Of a DNA stretch of 64,000 nucleotides, positions 33,606-47,051 are shown one piece after another. Both the position numbers and the translations under genes were made by a program. Source of the stretch: Gossypium raimondii. Taxonomy: Eukaryota > Streptophyta > Magnoliopsida > Malvales > Malvaceae. Below the pieces are notes generated by a model. That model made no database searches, was not told the origin of the DNA, and worked only from the letters and a program-made list of their open reading frames with translations. Each line of letters begins with the position of its first letter. Positions within the stretch are counted from its first letter, which is position 1. The stretch is from positions 7,068,001 through 7,132,000 of the forward strand of contig NC_068569.1 in assembly GCF_025698545.1 (NCBI RefSeq), given 5' to 3'.

Positions 33606-35790
33606 TCTCAAATTCCTAATTGATCATTAACCTTTATCAGAACTCCCAAAAATGAGCACTACCCAAAATCAACAATTAGATATTGAACCCGGAAAACCAA
33701 AACTTTTCTACACTAATTCACCTAAAACCCATATTTACAAACTTCAAAGATGCTAACTTTAAGCTATCAAAAGGGTCAAAGGTCAAATTTTTAATCACCC
33801 TGAACTCATAAATAGCAAAAAAAAATTCATTCCACAATGTATCGGAACTAAGAAATCAAAAGCACCCAAAATTAAAATTTCTTCAAGCTTTGCTAACGTA
33901 AAATTAATCAACAAAAAACAGATAAGAACACCATGTTTTCCAAGTAAAACCAGAAACAACCATAATTAAAAATAAAGTAGGATAGTTCGGAAAGGAGGAA
34001 GTTTTGTTTTTGAAGCTCAGATCAAAGAAAAGAGTTAAAAGAAACGTGAAATATAGAGAGAAAAAGTTAACGGTTGAGATCAAATCCGGCGGCGGCTATT
34101 GGTTCTTACAAGAACCCTTCTAGGGTTTTTTACAATTAAAGGAAGCTGAGATTAAATACAGTGGGATAGTAACAAGGGAAAAATGTTTTTCCTTCTTTTA
34201 TTTCTGGAAATTGATTATATAACTGGTTTATAATTCCTAAAAATAAGGGATAATTGACCAAATGATAACTGACTGATGTAGGTGAAAATTTTTATTTTTG
34301 TGTACTTTGTGTTCCAGAAACAGCAATCTGTAACTGACACCTCAACACTTTAGATTCGATACCACTTTAAGTTGTCTTAAAATTTTGACATTTGATGAAC
34401 AAAATAAAAATTGGCATTTATGTCTGTAATTATCTTTAATTGTTTTATTTTCAGTACAGGTAAAAAAGTCTTGGTTAAATATCAGAATTTACCCTTTTGT
34501 TTACTTTTATTTTTACAATGGAGCTGTTTACTTTTTTTTCCCCTCTGATTACATTAACTAACTCCTTAAGATTCCCCCCCCCCCAATCTTTAGCTAATGA
34601 AACTTTTCCACTTCAAAAACTCTTAAAGAACATACCAATCAAATCATACGTTTTCTTCGTTTCTTGTTTTAATCTGGAAATTGCTAGTTTTGAGCCAAAT
34701 TTGCACTAAAATGCAAAAGAATATAACATATTTCTTTCTTAAAAAATTGTCCATAATCCCAAATAAGGTTGGGTTAGGCTTAAGCAGAAGCAACCTTTTC
34801 AAATGCCAAATTGAGAGTTGAAAAACAAGGTATCGATTTATTCTTGAATGTAGAGAAAGAATGATTTGGCTCAATGAAATGACGATATGACCAATTTGAC
34901 AAGAAAGTCTTCAATAAACTGCCACTTTGTATTCTTCTGGTAGTCAAATAAGTAATATGCATATGCATTAATGTGATGTTCATTTTATGTGGTTTGTCTA
35001 TAAATATCCCATAGGATCGATATGTTATTTTGGGCTTCAATAAATTCACTATTTATATCCTGGGCTTTAAGAAATGAAAATGAGGGTATAGGTTGGTCGT
35101 GCTTAGCCTTCTAAAAAATTCCATATGATCTCACATACCACATATGCGTGTATTAAGTCATTTGTTCCTTTTGGATAGATTTGTAGCTTTATTTTCCTTT
35201 TTCTTATTCCATCCGACAGAACTCTTTATTCTACTTTTATATCAATTTCCTTATCCCATCTTAGTGCATGAATTAAAGAATTATGGTGGTGATTATGGAA
35301 GATCTGTCTTTACTTCCAACATTAATTCATCACGTCACATATTCCATATTCTAACAGCATACACTTTCTTTTCTATGCTTAATCAGATGTGTTTGACATC
35401 CAACAAATTCAGGCTTAGGTAAAAGAAAAAACTCTGGAATCAGCTATGATATTTATAAGATGCTCTGGAGAATAATACTACAAGACTTTTGGACTAGAAT
35501 AGATAATACCTTGCAATAAAATAATACCAGGTGATCTTGTCTCTTAGCACGAACTAGTAAAAAAGTTGTTTGACGATATGATTGATAGATGAGCCCATGG
35601 AAAAAAGGGTCGGGGGTGGTGAAGCCTAGCCCAAATCCAATCCAGTAACTGCTGCCATTGACATATTGGTTTGAAAATGACGCCAAACCAGATAAACAAA
35701 TTGATCGTTAATTTGTGTAGTACAATACTACAATCTTTGGAAAGTCAATGCTGTACTGCAAATTCGGAAGTGGCCAGCAAATCCATGGTT
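33606..35790. other. Pumilio promoter/leader and flank to the ZIP gene
   Basis: The first 550 bp is the Pumilio leader and promoter, including a telo-box AAACCCTA on the minus strand (34131-34138), a motif common near start sites of plant translation- and growth-related genes. The rest is AT-rich with a run of C at about 34574-34583; no gene recognised. Confidence 0.5.
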
Positions 35791-35800
35791 TATATATATA
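35791..35800 (+). promoter_or_regulatory. TATA box of the ZIP gene
   Basis: TATATATATA about 54-63 bp upstream of the preferred ATG at 35854, which would put transcription start near 35825. This supports 35854 as the start codon and argues against the in-frame ATG at 35671. Confidence 0.55.
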
Positions 35801-35853
35801 ATTTTCTCTTCTCCGGTTTAGAAGGGATAGATATATTCATTAACTCTATATCC

Positions 35854-36954
35854 ATGGCTATAATTTCCACCACTGCAAAATTTATGTCAACATCCTTGTT
35901 TATTATTCTTCTTCTCTTGCAGTTCTCCATAACGAAAGGTCATGGTGGAGACGATCACGACGAGAACAACGGTGACCATACAAACTTGCATGACAAAGGC
36001 TTAATCTTGGTGAAAACATGGTGTTTGATCATTCTTTTAGTAACCACTTTTGCAGGTGGAGTCTCCCCTTATTTCTTTCGATGGGACGAAAGTTTTCTCC
36101 TCTTAGGCACACAGTTTGCCGGTGGGGTTTTTCTGGCCACCTCTTTGATCCATTTCTTGAGCGATTCTAATGAAACTTTCGGTGATCTCACAACCAAAAC
36201 CTACCCTTTCGCCTTCATGTTGGCATCGGTGGGGTATCTTCTCACCATGCTTGGTGATTGCATAATCGTTAGTGTTACATCGAGTAGTAAAAGAGAAGTT
36301 AGAGTGCAAGTGCAAGTGGAAGAAGGTAGGACAGCTGATGACGAGCATTCCAAAGATGTGGGAATGGATTCGAATAATCCAGTTTTCTTTAAGACAACGT
36401 CTTTTGGGGATACGTTACTCCTTATTCTCGCCTTGTGTTTTCACTCAATTTTCGAGGGCATTGCCATTGGTGTTGCAGGTAAGTTAATTTCTGTACCTTC
36501 CAATCAACAAAGAATCAACGATGTTACCTGTACCTATTTCAATAAGTTTTTGTTTTTTTAAGGTACTAAGGGAGATGCATGGAGGAATCTTTGGACAATT
36601 TCACTGCACAAGATTTTTGCAGCCATTGCTATGGGGATTGCACTGCTGAGGATGATACCAAAGCGGCCGTTTTTGTTAACCTGTGGTTACTCTTTCGCCT
36701 TTGCAGTTTCTAGTCCCATAGGTGTAGGGATTGGCATCGCCATTGATGCCACAACGCAAGGTCATGTTGCTGACTGGATTTACGCAATCTCAATGGGACT
36801 TGCTTGTGGGGTTTTCATTTATGTTGCCATCAATCATCTCATCGCCAAGGGCTTTAAACCACAAGCTAAATGTTACTTTGACACTCCTTCCTTCAAGTTT
36901 CTTGCTGTGCTTCTTGGAGTTGCTGTTATAGCAGTTGTTATGATCTGGGACTGA
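35854..36954 (+). CDS. ZIP-family metal transporter, ZIP2/ZIP11-like
   Basis: ZIP proteins carry Zn2+ and other divalent metals (Fe, Mn, Cu in some members) into the cytosol. Two exons, 35854-36478 and 36563-36954, joined GT-AG in phase 1, give 338 residues. The order is a signal-like hydrophobic stretch ([11 protein letters not shown]), a His/Asp-rich segment ([19 protein letters not shown]), three membrane spans (including [22 protein letters not shown]), a variable loop, then five spans. The metal-binding helices are clear: [10 protein letters not shown] in span IV and [10 protein letters not shown] in span V. The C-terminus [10 protein letters not shown] is typical of the ZIP2 branch. The cytosolic loop lacks the usual His cluster and is instead charged ([22 protein letters not shown]). 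Substrate is inferred from family only. Confidence 0.94.
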
Positions 36955-39900
36955 TAATTGTAGCCCTGTTGGTCTAAAATTTGTTGCTTTTTAATCAATT
37001 GCTACCTATGTAATTCCAAGAATTATCTATATTGGAGTCTATTATGTACTTTGTCATATCAATAATTGAAATATATACATACAAGGTTGTTCATCAACAA
37101 AATGGTATACGATGACTGCAAGTCTGCAACATCAAATATGAAAAATACCAGGCAATCAATTACAAGGATTGGTAAAATTACTCTTCATTTTTCATCAAAA
37201 CCATATGTACTTATCCCACTGAGATTTTGAGGAAAGTGATCATCTATCATAAAGGCAAATTTTGGTAACTTTTTATATAGTTTGGTAACCTTTGAGATAA
37301 TTTTAATTGGTAATAACTTTGAAACATTAATTTTAAAAAACATTGATCCAGCTTTGTTTGTGTAGCAGTTCATCTGCATTTGGATAAATAGAAAATTCAA
37401 TACTTAACCAAAAAGAAACTTCGATACAACTTTACACCAAAAAGAACCACCTAATATAAATTTACAACAAAATCAAATATATATTTAATTGTAAATTACA
37501 TCTAATAAGTTAAACAATATTGACATATTATATCATTCATGTTTAAAGCAAATGTAATATAAAATTAGCAACAAAAAAAGGAAAAAAAGTTTGCATTGGC
37601 AATAAGAATGAGACACATCATAGATTGATGGAGCAGCAGGTGGCCCAGTATGTAACTTGTTGATTTGCTGTTTCTTGAGTGACCAGTGATGAAACAGGAA
37701 AGTGATCATGCATATCTAAGAATGATAAAACACGGAAATTTTTATAACATCTTTAATAGTTTATTTAACAGTAACTTACGATTCTGTATCTGATAAGACA
37801 TCTACTCTATTGTTGAGTTTAATGATGATAATGATCAATTGATCATACAATGTTTCAAAATGCAGACTTTATGGAAAAAGTTGCCGTGTTACCTACTGGT
37901 TATCCAAAGATAAGATTGTTAAACTTAGTATTTTCTTATATTCCCCAAAAGTCTTTTCTGTCATTTGTTCTCAATCTCCCTGCTTTGATCCTGTTTTGGC
38001 TAAAATCCTTGATTTGGGTATATTTTCTGAATGCTTCCACAAGATTTTGAGTTCCTACAAATGGACTTACCAAATTCCTTTCATTTTCTTATATATTCCG
38101 TCGTCGAGATTGTTGTTGGTCCTGCAGTAGTCAATCTATCTGTCTGGCACATAAAATCAAACAGTTTAGAGGGGCCTTGTTCATAAGGTATGATTCTTAC
38201 TAATTTCTTTTTGTATACCAAGTTTGCTTTTTAGAAAAAAGTTGTTTTGGTTGGTCTTTTTGCTTATATCTCTGACAAAATGCATAGGATTTTAAATTTT
38301 TTTATTCTAGATTCTCAAAGTGTATACACCACAGAATAAGATCTAGTTTAGTTGAAATGATTTGAGAGCTTTTATAGCTTTTTAAAATTGTTTGACCCTC
38401 ACAGTTACTTATACTAGTCTTTTCTCCCCGTAGACTTATAGATATAAAAGCTCAGGAGTCAAATGCTCTTTTAGGTTAGATCCTTATATTAAATGTCAGT
38501 TGCTTCCAGCTCTGTCAATGGTGATTTACTTATAGTAATCACTTTTATGTTGAGCCCAGTTTATTTTTGGATAGCAAGGATATCAATAATCTAATGGTTG
38601 ACTTTTCATGTAGAACCTTAGTGTAAAAAAGAAAACATCAGTATTGCTGAAGATGAAGTTGCAGGCTTGCAGCAATGGTGCTAAGAAGTTAGAAACATAA
38701 TGAAAAACATATTAGTCTACTGTTATTAGACAGATATATCTCTGTGTTTGACATTCATGTCGGATGTATATTGGATATGAGTACTGGAATATGATTCTCT
38801 AAGAACCCTTCAAAAAGAAAGAAAAAGAAAACTAACATACCCTATCCGACATTAGCACCTAAATTTGAGAAAATTTTATGTGAAACTAAGCTTTGGGGAG
38901 CTTCATTCCATTCAACTTGCTATTTCCTTAATGCTATTAGAACCAGAACACAACTTACAAATTTACTGTCGTAGACATGGTTGTGGTATCCCCTTGTTTT
39001 CAAGAATCAGAGGGCTAATAATATATTGATAGTGTCAGAAATTTTAGCTTAAGAAAGATGCTACTATTTGGTGAAGGCTGGAACTGAACTGATGCAAGCA
39101 TGATGGAACAACATATGATTAATGACTATAGTACATGCATCTCAGACACAATTCTTGATCCAAGTGTGTTTTTTTTTAGTTTAAAAATACTTTTTCTTGT
39201 AATTTGTTTCTCACGTTAAGAAGGCTTAGCAGTCAGGATTTGCTGCTCCTTCCAATTAAGTCTTAAAAGAAATGTTTTTCACTGATTCTCATGCTTATCA
39301 TTCATCATTTTGTCTACGTTTGAAGAATTTAAATCCAACCCTCCAATGCCTGAAAATTTTAGAGAAAAAAAATTAAATAACACACTGAGTCCGAGTATCT
39401 TATAGTCATTGCTACCCCAAGTGGAAGTTCTTAGCACTAAGCCTGGATTGAAAAGAAAGATCCTACAAGGTAAGTTTTAGCTCCTCATCAAAAACCAGTT
39501 TCAGGGTTGAACTAAGAGGAAACGACCTAGACCCTAATTTAAGGATCAATCCATGGTTTTTGCCTCAACACTTTTAGCAGAACACTCATTTCCTAACTCT
39601 TTTTTTTTCTGAAAGGGCAAAAAGATGGTTTTTCATTCCCAATGCAGATCCAATAGCCAATGATTTCCTATTATTATAATGGTAGCTGCAACAGATGAAA
39701 GGAATCTCTGTACCATCAATCAACACACAAGAAAAGAAAGAAAATAGGAACAAAAAATGAAAAAAAATACCAACCAAAAGCCACTGCAAAAGGATCAATT
39801 TTAAGTAGGCCTCCTGGTTTTTGAGATCTGCTTTGATTAAGATCTAAAGGGGAAAACAAAAAGAATCACAGAGTTGGAAATGGAGGAGGAAATTATTATG

Positions 39901-40228
39901 AAAATACAAGAAAGACTTTGCTAGTTTAAGATTTGACAGAAATCTATTTGTTGATATAGTCTTTTCTTACAACTATAAAACTTCGTAGTAGCTCTTCTCA
40001 TTTTATAATTACAAACTGAACTGAACTAATTAGAAAATGAAGGTAAGCAAGAAAAACTCGGGTGACATTTATTTGTTCTTGATGCAATGGATGTAAAAAT
40101 CCATGAGTTCAAGACAAACAAATCCAAAGAACCCATCCTGCATAAACGAGTGGAGAAAAGGGGAAGGAACCTTAATTCCCTACTGATCTATATATGATCG
40201 TATCTCCATTGATCTCTTTTGTTTTCCT
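36955..40228. other. Long intergenic stretch, no gene recognised
   Basis: AT-rich sequence with only short ORFs lacking domains. The first 150 bp is the likely ZIP 3' untranslated region; the last 200-300 bp is the likely DVL 3' untranslated region. Confidence 0.5.
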
Positions 40229-40552
40229 TCAAGAATCTCCATGTTTATGCCAGCAAACAAGCATGGCAACACACCGCCTCATAATGTAGAACCTTGCCTT
40301 CTGCTCCTTGGCTAAGCTACTGCATTTACGGGAAATGGAAGTCTTTTGTGAATAACTTCTTGGTAGTGCACATTTAGATGATGATGAAGATGAAGAAGAG
40401 GAACATGAGTTCTTCTGTGAAGAACTCCTAAGAAGAGGAGACTTGGAAGAAATACTCTTTGTTGAAAAACTCCTTGGAAGTGAGAACTTTGAAGAACTTG
40501 AACAATGGGTACCCGAAGCTTCCTTCTTAGATAGCTTCCACTTCTCATCCAT
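40229..40552 (-). CDS. DVL/RTFL (ROTUNDIFOLIA-like) small polypeptide
   Basis: A 107-residue single-exon gene on the minus strand. DVL/RTFL peptides are small, plasma-membrane-associated plant proteins that restrict cell proliferation and alter organ shape when overexpressed. The diagnostic RTFL domain is the C-terminal 31 residues (77-107), with SLAKEQKARFYIMRRCVAML then VCWHKHGDS. The N-terminal part is serine/lysine-rich, with repeated (S)LPRS(F/Y)S-type units (FSLPRSFSTK, CALPRSYSQK) and a run of nine Ser coded by TCT/TCA/TCC triplets. It starts MDEKWKLSKKEA, as several RTFLs do. A TATA-like stretch lies about 200 bp upstream (40751-40760). Confidence 0.93.
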   Translation of the reverse strand: MDEKWKLSKKEASGTHCSSSSKFSLPRSFSTKSISSKSPLLRSSSQKNSCSSSSSSSSSKCALPRSYSQKTSISRKCSSLAKEQKARFYIMRRCVAMLVCWHKHGDS

Positions 40553-43500
40553 GTAATAAGCTTGGAAGCTTCAACACTAGAGATAATGGAGCTCTCACCT
40601 CACCTCAGAGTGTGATCTCTTTAACTTAAACTTGATAACCTCTTTGTCTGCGCGTGGGGAGAGATGAAGAAAGAAAAAGAGAAGTTTAGAATGAGATTTG
40701 ACTGAGAAGGATTCTCAGGGCTGCAGACAGTAGTGGGGCTATATGTTGTAATATATATAGTAAAGTAGGGCCTCTTTCCTTAGAATGTGAGCTTTCTTAG
40801 TTTGATCTGATCAATGTTTATTTAGCATTTAAAGTGTCAATTCTCAACTCTCCCTGGGGGTTTAGAACTGAGTTTTGCATGTCATATTATAGCCTATAGG
40901 TACCGTTGTTGCTGGCCTGGCACTATAAAATTGGTCGGTTGATGAGGATTTGGGAAGTCCTCCTCATTCTTGCTGATATATTAAGATTTTGCCTGATTTA
41001 TGAATCTCCTCACTCTGGGAGATCCATCATTTCTTTTTTCTAGACACTATTGTCGTACGGGGCTCCATAATAATGTCAGTATTTTAAGTTTACATCACAA
41101 AAAAACACACACATGAGAGTGAGAGAGAAGAACAAAAGGGGAAGGAGGGGGTGGTGGGGTGGGGTCACTCTATTGTTAGCTGCTTCTTGTGATAAGGAGT
41201 GTGTCCCATTGTTGACAGGGTTTTTGAGGTTTAAATTTTCAAATACCCCCCCCCCTCTTTTTTTTTTCCTTTTCTTTTTTGCAGTTTAGTGAATGGAACA
41301 TACACTTTATACAGTGCCATTTTGATTCTTGATTGAGTTCCACAAACTATAAATGGGGGTTGGGGGGTGGGGGGGCCTCTTTTGGTCTTCTCGCCACAGT
41401 TCAATGTTTGAGGCTCAAATTCTACATATACCTTCCCTACTCGTAGTTGTAACACTTCTTTGTATTGTACCACAACTTCACTTTACTAAGCTGGACTCGT
41501 ACACTTAGCAGACCCAACAGTTGAGAAGCTTCAAATATCCAAGATATTAAGTTCACATAATACATGAAGTAAAAACCAATCCGAGTTGATACCGGAACCC
41601 ACTATCTTTCATTTGGTTATTCTTTGTCCTTAAAACACTTTGATGTTCTACTGATTTAAGTATCGAAGCACGCTTTAGAGGCGTTTCTCCCAGCATATGA
41701 CAAGTTCAGGAGTTTATTCAGTAAGTCTTCCATTACCAAATAGTTTTATCTCAAGGATAAATTAACTTTTAGCCTCACAACACATTGCATAAATGATCCT
41801 AAGAGGCCCCATATACTCGATTAATGTTCATGCCGATACATAAGAATTCTTAACTTCATTGATTCTCAATTTAATTAAAGAAGAGCAATCAGTGTAGTGA
41901 AGCAGAGAATCTCTTGCAATCCAATTTTTTTCTGGTCTGATTTCATTGTATAACTTAGTAGATATTGTCATTTCTCCTTCCACAATGTTAGGTAAAGCAA
42001 AGAGCCTTTACCCCTTTTCTCTATAAAGTTTTCCGCAATGTGCAGGCATGATTACAAAGAGGATGTCAATCCATGTTGTGGTATTTCTTCTCCTTTTAAT
42101 GAGAAATATTTGGCCCTTAGACACTTGATTGATGCATGAATGAAATTCGGATTTGAATCCCATAATCCAAATTATAAGTATATATATACATACGTAGTCC
42201 CACACTTTTTTACCTTTTCATACATCAGAAAACAACAGTTGAAAAGTCTGATAAAGATGTCCTGCTGACCAAACCCATTCAATCATTAAAACCTTGGGGC
42301 TTTTCAACTTGAAATTTTGGTCAGAAACACTTGGATTATTTATAGTTTATATTCTAAATGACTAGTATATATTAAGGATCATAACAGCTGAATTAAAAGC
42401 ATAAAATTATCTATGGGAATTAGGGATTCACATGCACATGCAACCTTCTGGATCAGCAAACACAAGCTTGAAAATTTCAAATATATATAAATAAAAAGAT
42501 TATTCTTCAATATAAAAATAAATACACCTCCTCATATTTAACTACTGTGCCCTGCAGAACTTCAGCATGTGATGAAATTGATTTCTGCAATAATGCTTCT
42601 TCTGGTATGGGGACAACCTGCAAAGATTTTTCAACAAAAAAAAAGGAGATTGCTAATCCTAAACACTTTCCATCACAATCGTCATTCACTTTGCTATTTA
42701 TTATCTTAATTATACATACCACCTAGTTTTTAGTTTACAAAGGAATTATCATCTTAAAGACTAATATTATGCAGTTTGGGATAGAAAGAATTGAAGTTTT
42801 GCTTTTTAAGGTTTAAGTGTTTGGTTTTGGTCTAATTACAGAGTATGCAGTGTTTGCAATTTGCATTAAACTTTGATTGTTTTCCTTAAAAAGTGGTATT
42901 GAAAGTCCAGAAGACTATAATCTGAAACAAAAGAAAATAAAGGGGGAATCTGGAGAAAGCAGAGAAACAACATATTTTGTTAATGAGACAATTTGACTGC
43001 TCAATGTTTTTATAATGCAAGTTTTAGTCTTTTGCTTTCATATGTTTTCAAATCAATGCTGCCTTTAATTGCTGTCTATATTGGTATTTACAAAACTTAA
43101 CATGTTATTGAAAATTAGATATTAAAAGATCACTCTTCTTTTTAATCCTATCATATTAATCATATATATTTTGTATTTATTAAATGAATTATATTCGTAT
43201 CCTATTTTTGTATTATATCTAGAAACTACTAACCTAATTTCCTTTTTCTTTTACTTTACATTTCTTTTTCTTTTACAACCTTATGGCACTCATAATGTAT
43301 GAGTACAAAAACATGTAACAACCATATTATTTAAAAATATTAAAAAATCAAATGATATTTTAGTTGAAATGATAAAGCACATGAAAATTTTAAAATTTAT
43401 AATATTTTTAATCTAAATTTCATGATATATGAATTTTATTGATTTATAAAACTATAAAATCAGGGTTATATTATAAAAAGAAAACCATTTATGTATACAT

Positions 43501-46500
43501 ATAAACTGTAGATTTGATTGGTCAACAAATTGTAAGGATGGGTCAAAATCAAATCACATGGTATGTTGTGGATGCAATATAATGCATCTTTTTAAACATT
43601 TTTTTTTTAGTCTATTTAGGGTTTAGCTAAGTTTTTTTCCACTTTATTTTTTATTTTTCCTAAATGATCATGTGGGCTTGAGAATATCACCATTTGGAGC
43701 CCCACATGAGAACATGTGAGCTGCATAAGAATGGGCAGAAGAAAGCCTGTTAATACCCATCAATTTATTTATTTGAAAAAAAAAACATCATGGGACCCTT
43801 TTTGTACCACAAGTGAATTAAAAAGAAAAAACAGGTCAAAAAGTCATAAATTTATGTCATACAGCCTCCATTAATATAAATCCATCAAAAACCTCAGTCA
43901 AAAAGACTTGCACATTTTCACATTGTTTGTTCACTGTCTATTTTCAATACCAGAGATTATTGAAACACCCAGATCTTCGTGATGTTCAGATTTCCCCATT
44001 GTTTTTTATTTAATTACAGGGAATTCCAGGTCTGAGAATTAATTATTATTTTATTTGTTTTGAATTTGTTAAAAGTAACAAAAGCTTGGAAATGTAAAAT
44101 GTGACATACTTAGCACCAGTAGGACGCCACAAATAATTGTTTGGTAGTTTAGGTCCACAATGATTCAAAAGGTACACTAATGGATTTTGGCCCATTTTTT
44201 TATCCTTTATGAAATGGCATTTCTTTAAAAAATGAATAAAATAATTAATTTGCGGATATTAGAATTTGTATTCAATTTTACATATCATTTTTTTAGAAAA
44301 ATCATAAACCAAGCAACTTCGGGTTTCATTCAAAAAGATTTGTATTAGCTATGTGTAATTCATATTATTCGACCCAAAAAACAGGTATACTTTATACTAA
44401 TTCATGATTTTTTTTTTAAAGATTATTAGCCTCGCCTTCCTGTTCTAGGCCAGTATTTATCATCGTCATATTCTACTCTCTTTTTTTCATGAAATCATCA
44501 TGTTCAACTTAGGGTTTTTTTCTTCATTTCCAATTTTAAACTCAAAATGAATATATGTTTTAAGTTTCTCTTTCCTTTATTGCAATAACAAAATAACCTT
44601 AGATTGGAGAGTCGAAAGGATTAAAATAGGGTTGCTTTTTCAATGCATATATATATGATCACCAGAAGAAGTAGATCATATATATGCATGCAATGATCAA
44701 AATGCAGCCACATAAAGCAAAACTGATCAATAAATAAATGTAAACTAATTGTCCGCTATTATATATACTAAAAAGAAGTGCTACTTTATATTATTTCATG
44801 CAGTACCAAATTCACAGACAAAAGAAATTGATAGTATAAAGTTTCTTTCGTACCTTAATTACCAATGTCCTGCTGGTTGCCAACAGGGTTTTGCTTTTTC
44901 CTATAATCTCATGGATGCATGCCTCTTGTCTTACTTGGATGCTGAATCTTACTTGTACTACTTGGTCCCCTCTTTTTATCTAAACCAATATAAAAATTTA
45001 AATAAAAATGTTTTTTTTCTGCGGATGCAACAAGAAATCTGTGTGCTTGTATTGTATTCGATTAGATTCGTAATTTTAAATCATTTGCGGAAAAGTATCC
45101 AATCGATCACGATGAATGGCTCTCCGATGTTAGTTCAACTGTTAGATGAAAAAGAGAATTCTCTCCCCCATATGTACCATCCATCCAGACGTTACCTGTT
45201 TATAAGGTTGGAGACCAACATGGTCCACTGTACCAAATAGAGGTCGGCTCCCAGGGTTATTATTTGGATTTAAGATGAGTATCGTATTTAAATACATACA
45301 GTACAAGTATATATACTCAGCTATCTAAAAGGGATTGTACTTCATACTTGTATTCAAATATATACTCCACGGAATCCTGATAAGATGATGAGAACTTTCT
45401 TATTATTTGCCACAAGCTAAAGAATGAAAGTAGGAATGTGAAAGCCTTCTCGCTAGCTCTACCAGGCCAGTCTAATACTGTTTTTAAACCTTGATTAATT
45501 GACTAGAAATGCTGAAACCTCATTTCAACTTGTTCCCATTGACTGAACTCTAAGGTTAGCATACAGGCCTAAAGTTCACAAATGTATTAGGATTTAGATA
45601 TATGCATGTGTATGTGTAACTGTTTATACGTATGTCTCGTAACAGGACTGGGGATTTATTAATACAATGATTTTGGGGGCAATTTGAGAAACTAATATAT
45701 ATTGATTGTTTGTATAGCTTTTGGCCTATGGAAAAGAAGATAAATATAGATGCTTGATGTGGTGTCAAAACCTATCTATAGATACACACACATATATATA
45801 TCTAGTTAAGCAATATATTATGCGACTGTCAGAAACACCAAGATGTTGTTTGTTGTTCCTACCTGCAGAATTAGATGATTTGGTCAGTTTTCTTCATCAA
45901 AAAGGCATATTTCATTACGAATTTTGCAGGCCTTTAGAAACTTCAAACCCATGCTAGCTTATATCTGGGTGTGTGTATGTGTGTACACACACTAATTACA
46001 TGCCCTAAATGAGTACTGGATAACCGCCAGTTCCATGCTGCCACCAAGTTAGAAATTAATAATGTTTACACTGATCTTATTAACTGGAAAATCTATCTAG
46101 CAGAAAACATATATAGGGCTTCCATAACATTTATCTACTTATATATAAAGATGCATGTTATGATTTCATATTAATTTTTCTTTTTGGTATATTCAAATTG
46201 GGGGAAGGGGATGGGTTTCAATTTCATATTATCTGGGTACTCTTTGTTATTACCAAACAACATTGTTCATTCTCCCGTTACAAGCTTTAGAATGCAATAA
46301 CCGTTGACTAGATAAATAATCAACATTTTCAACTGTAAATTCATTTCGGCTTCTTGTTATATCTTTACAGAGAACATAATGTCTATTCTTAATGATGTTT
46401 ATATTGCATGAACTTATATACACACATATATATATGACACTGAAATATATACCAACCTGAGGAAGGATATTCAGCTAGAAAGAAGCAAATAAACAGAAAA

Positions 46501-46919
46501 TAAAATCTTTTTCCAAATGCACCGCAATATTCACCAATTCCTGAAGAAAAAAGCTGCTACAGATTTCAGATAACTAAAAGCAAAAAGGGTATATCCAGAT
46601 CTTCCAGTTGGTCATTTTCTTTTGCTCTTCATAATGTATAAAAAGAAAAAAGAAAAAAAGAACAGCCTTCGTACCCTTAAGTAAACTTATTAATACATAA
46701 TAGAAAGGGAAAACTAAACTAAACAAACCTTGATTGTTTCAATCGACTAAAGCTGCAATCAATCAGAATGCATGATAGACTTGGATGGTAAAGATATTTA
46801 TTACCTTTGTTGTATATATATGCGCATACATATTAATATTACATCGGAATGGTATGTGTAAAGGAGTTTCACCTTGATCAAAGTGGAAATAATCTCCCTT
46901 TATTTGCAATTGAAAGAGA
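40553..46919. other. Long intergenic region with G-rich tracts and hairpins
   Basis: It contains the DVL promoter and no convincing protein gene. G-rich tracts lie at 41142-41167 and 41355-41376, and a C run at about 41247-41256. A palindrome at 44644-44688 has arms TGCATATATATATGATC and GATCATATATATGCA. Its right end is downstream of MIR172 and may hold the rest of the primary transcript. The 163-codon ORF at 44749-45240 starts with TTG and has no domain. Confidence 0.45.
44644..44688. repeat. Short perfect hairpin
   Basis: Arms of about 15-17 bp (TGCATATATATATGATC and GATCATATATATGCA) around a 13-bp loop. It is AT-rich and likely extrudes easily; no function is assigned. Confidence 0.6.
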
Positions 46920-47050
46920 GTAGCCCATACATTCGCTGATGCAGCATCATCAAGATTCAAGATTCCATTTGAAAGGACACTTCGAAGAAGAGAGAAGCCC
47001 TTACCAAAGCTTGCGAATCTTGATGATGCCGCACCTGCAAACGCGGACTG
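46920..47050 (-). ncRNA. MIR172: MIR172 microRNA precursor
   Basis: miR172 silences AP2-type transcription factors and promotes flowering and adult phase. The minus strand carries GAATCTTGATGATGCTGCAT at 46939-46958, matching 20 of 21 bases of canonical miR172 (here preceded by T instead of A), on the 3' arm. The 5' arm at 47013-47033 reads GCGGCATCATCAAGATTCGC, pairing with it through one mismatch region and G-U pairs. Pairing continues outward (TTTGCAGGTGCGGC against GCTGCATCAGCGAAT). The loop is about 53 bases. Orientation is set by the canonical mature sequence being exact on the minus strand; the plus-strand 3' arm would give GATGATGCCGCAC, which is off-consensus. A TATA box lies upstream at 47187-47194. 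Confidence 0.92.
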
Positions 47051-47051
47051 A

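Noticed and set aside
33606-33611. Two-codon extension of Pumilio exon 1 starting at 33611
   Set aside because: The codon there is TTG; the first ATG is at 33605 and matches the family's start.
35671-35853. Upstream in-frame ATG extending the ZIP protein by 61 residues
   Set aside because: A TATA box at 35791-35800 lies downstream of it, and the extension has no similarity to ZIP proteins.
42507-42722. Minus-strand ORF with a VVPIPEEALLQKSISSHAEV segment after an intron-like CAG
   Set aside because: No neighbouring exon or known family could be identified; a single exon-like stretch is not enough.
44749-45240. 163-codon plus-strand ORF
   Set aside because: It opens with TTG, has no recognisable domain and lies in AT-rich intergenic DNA.
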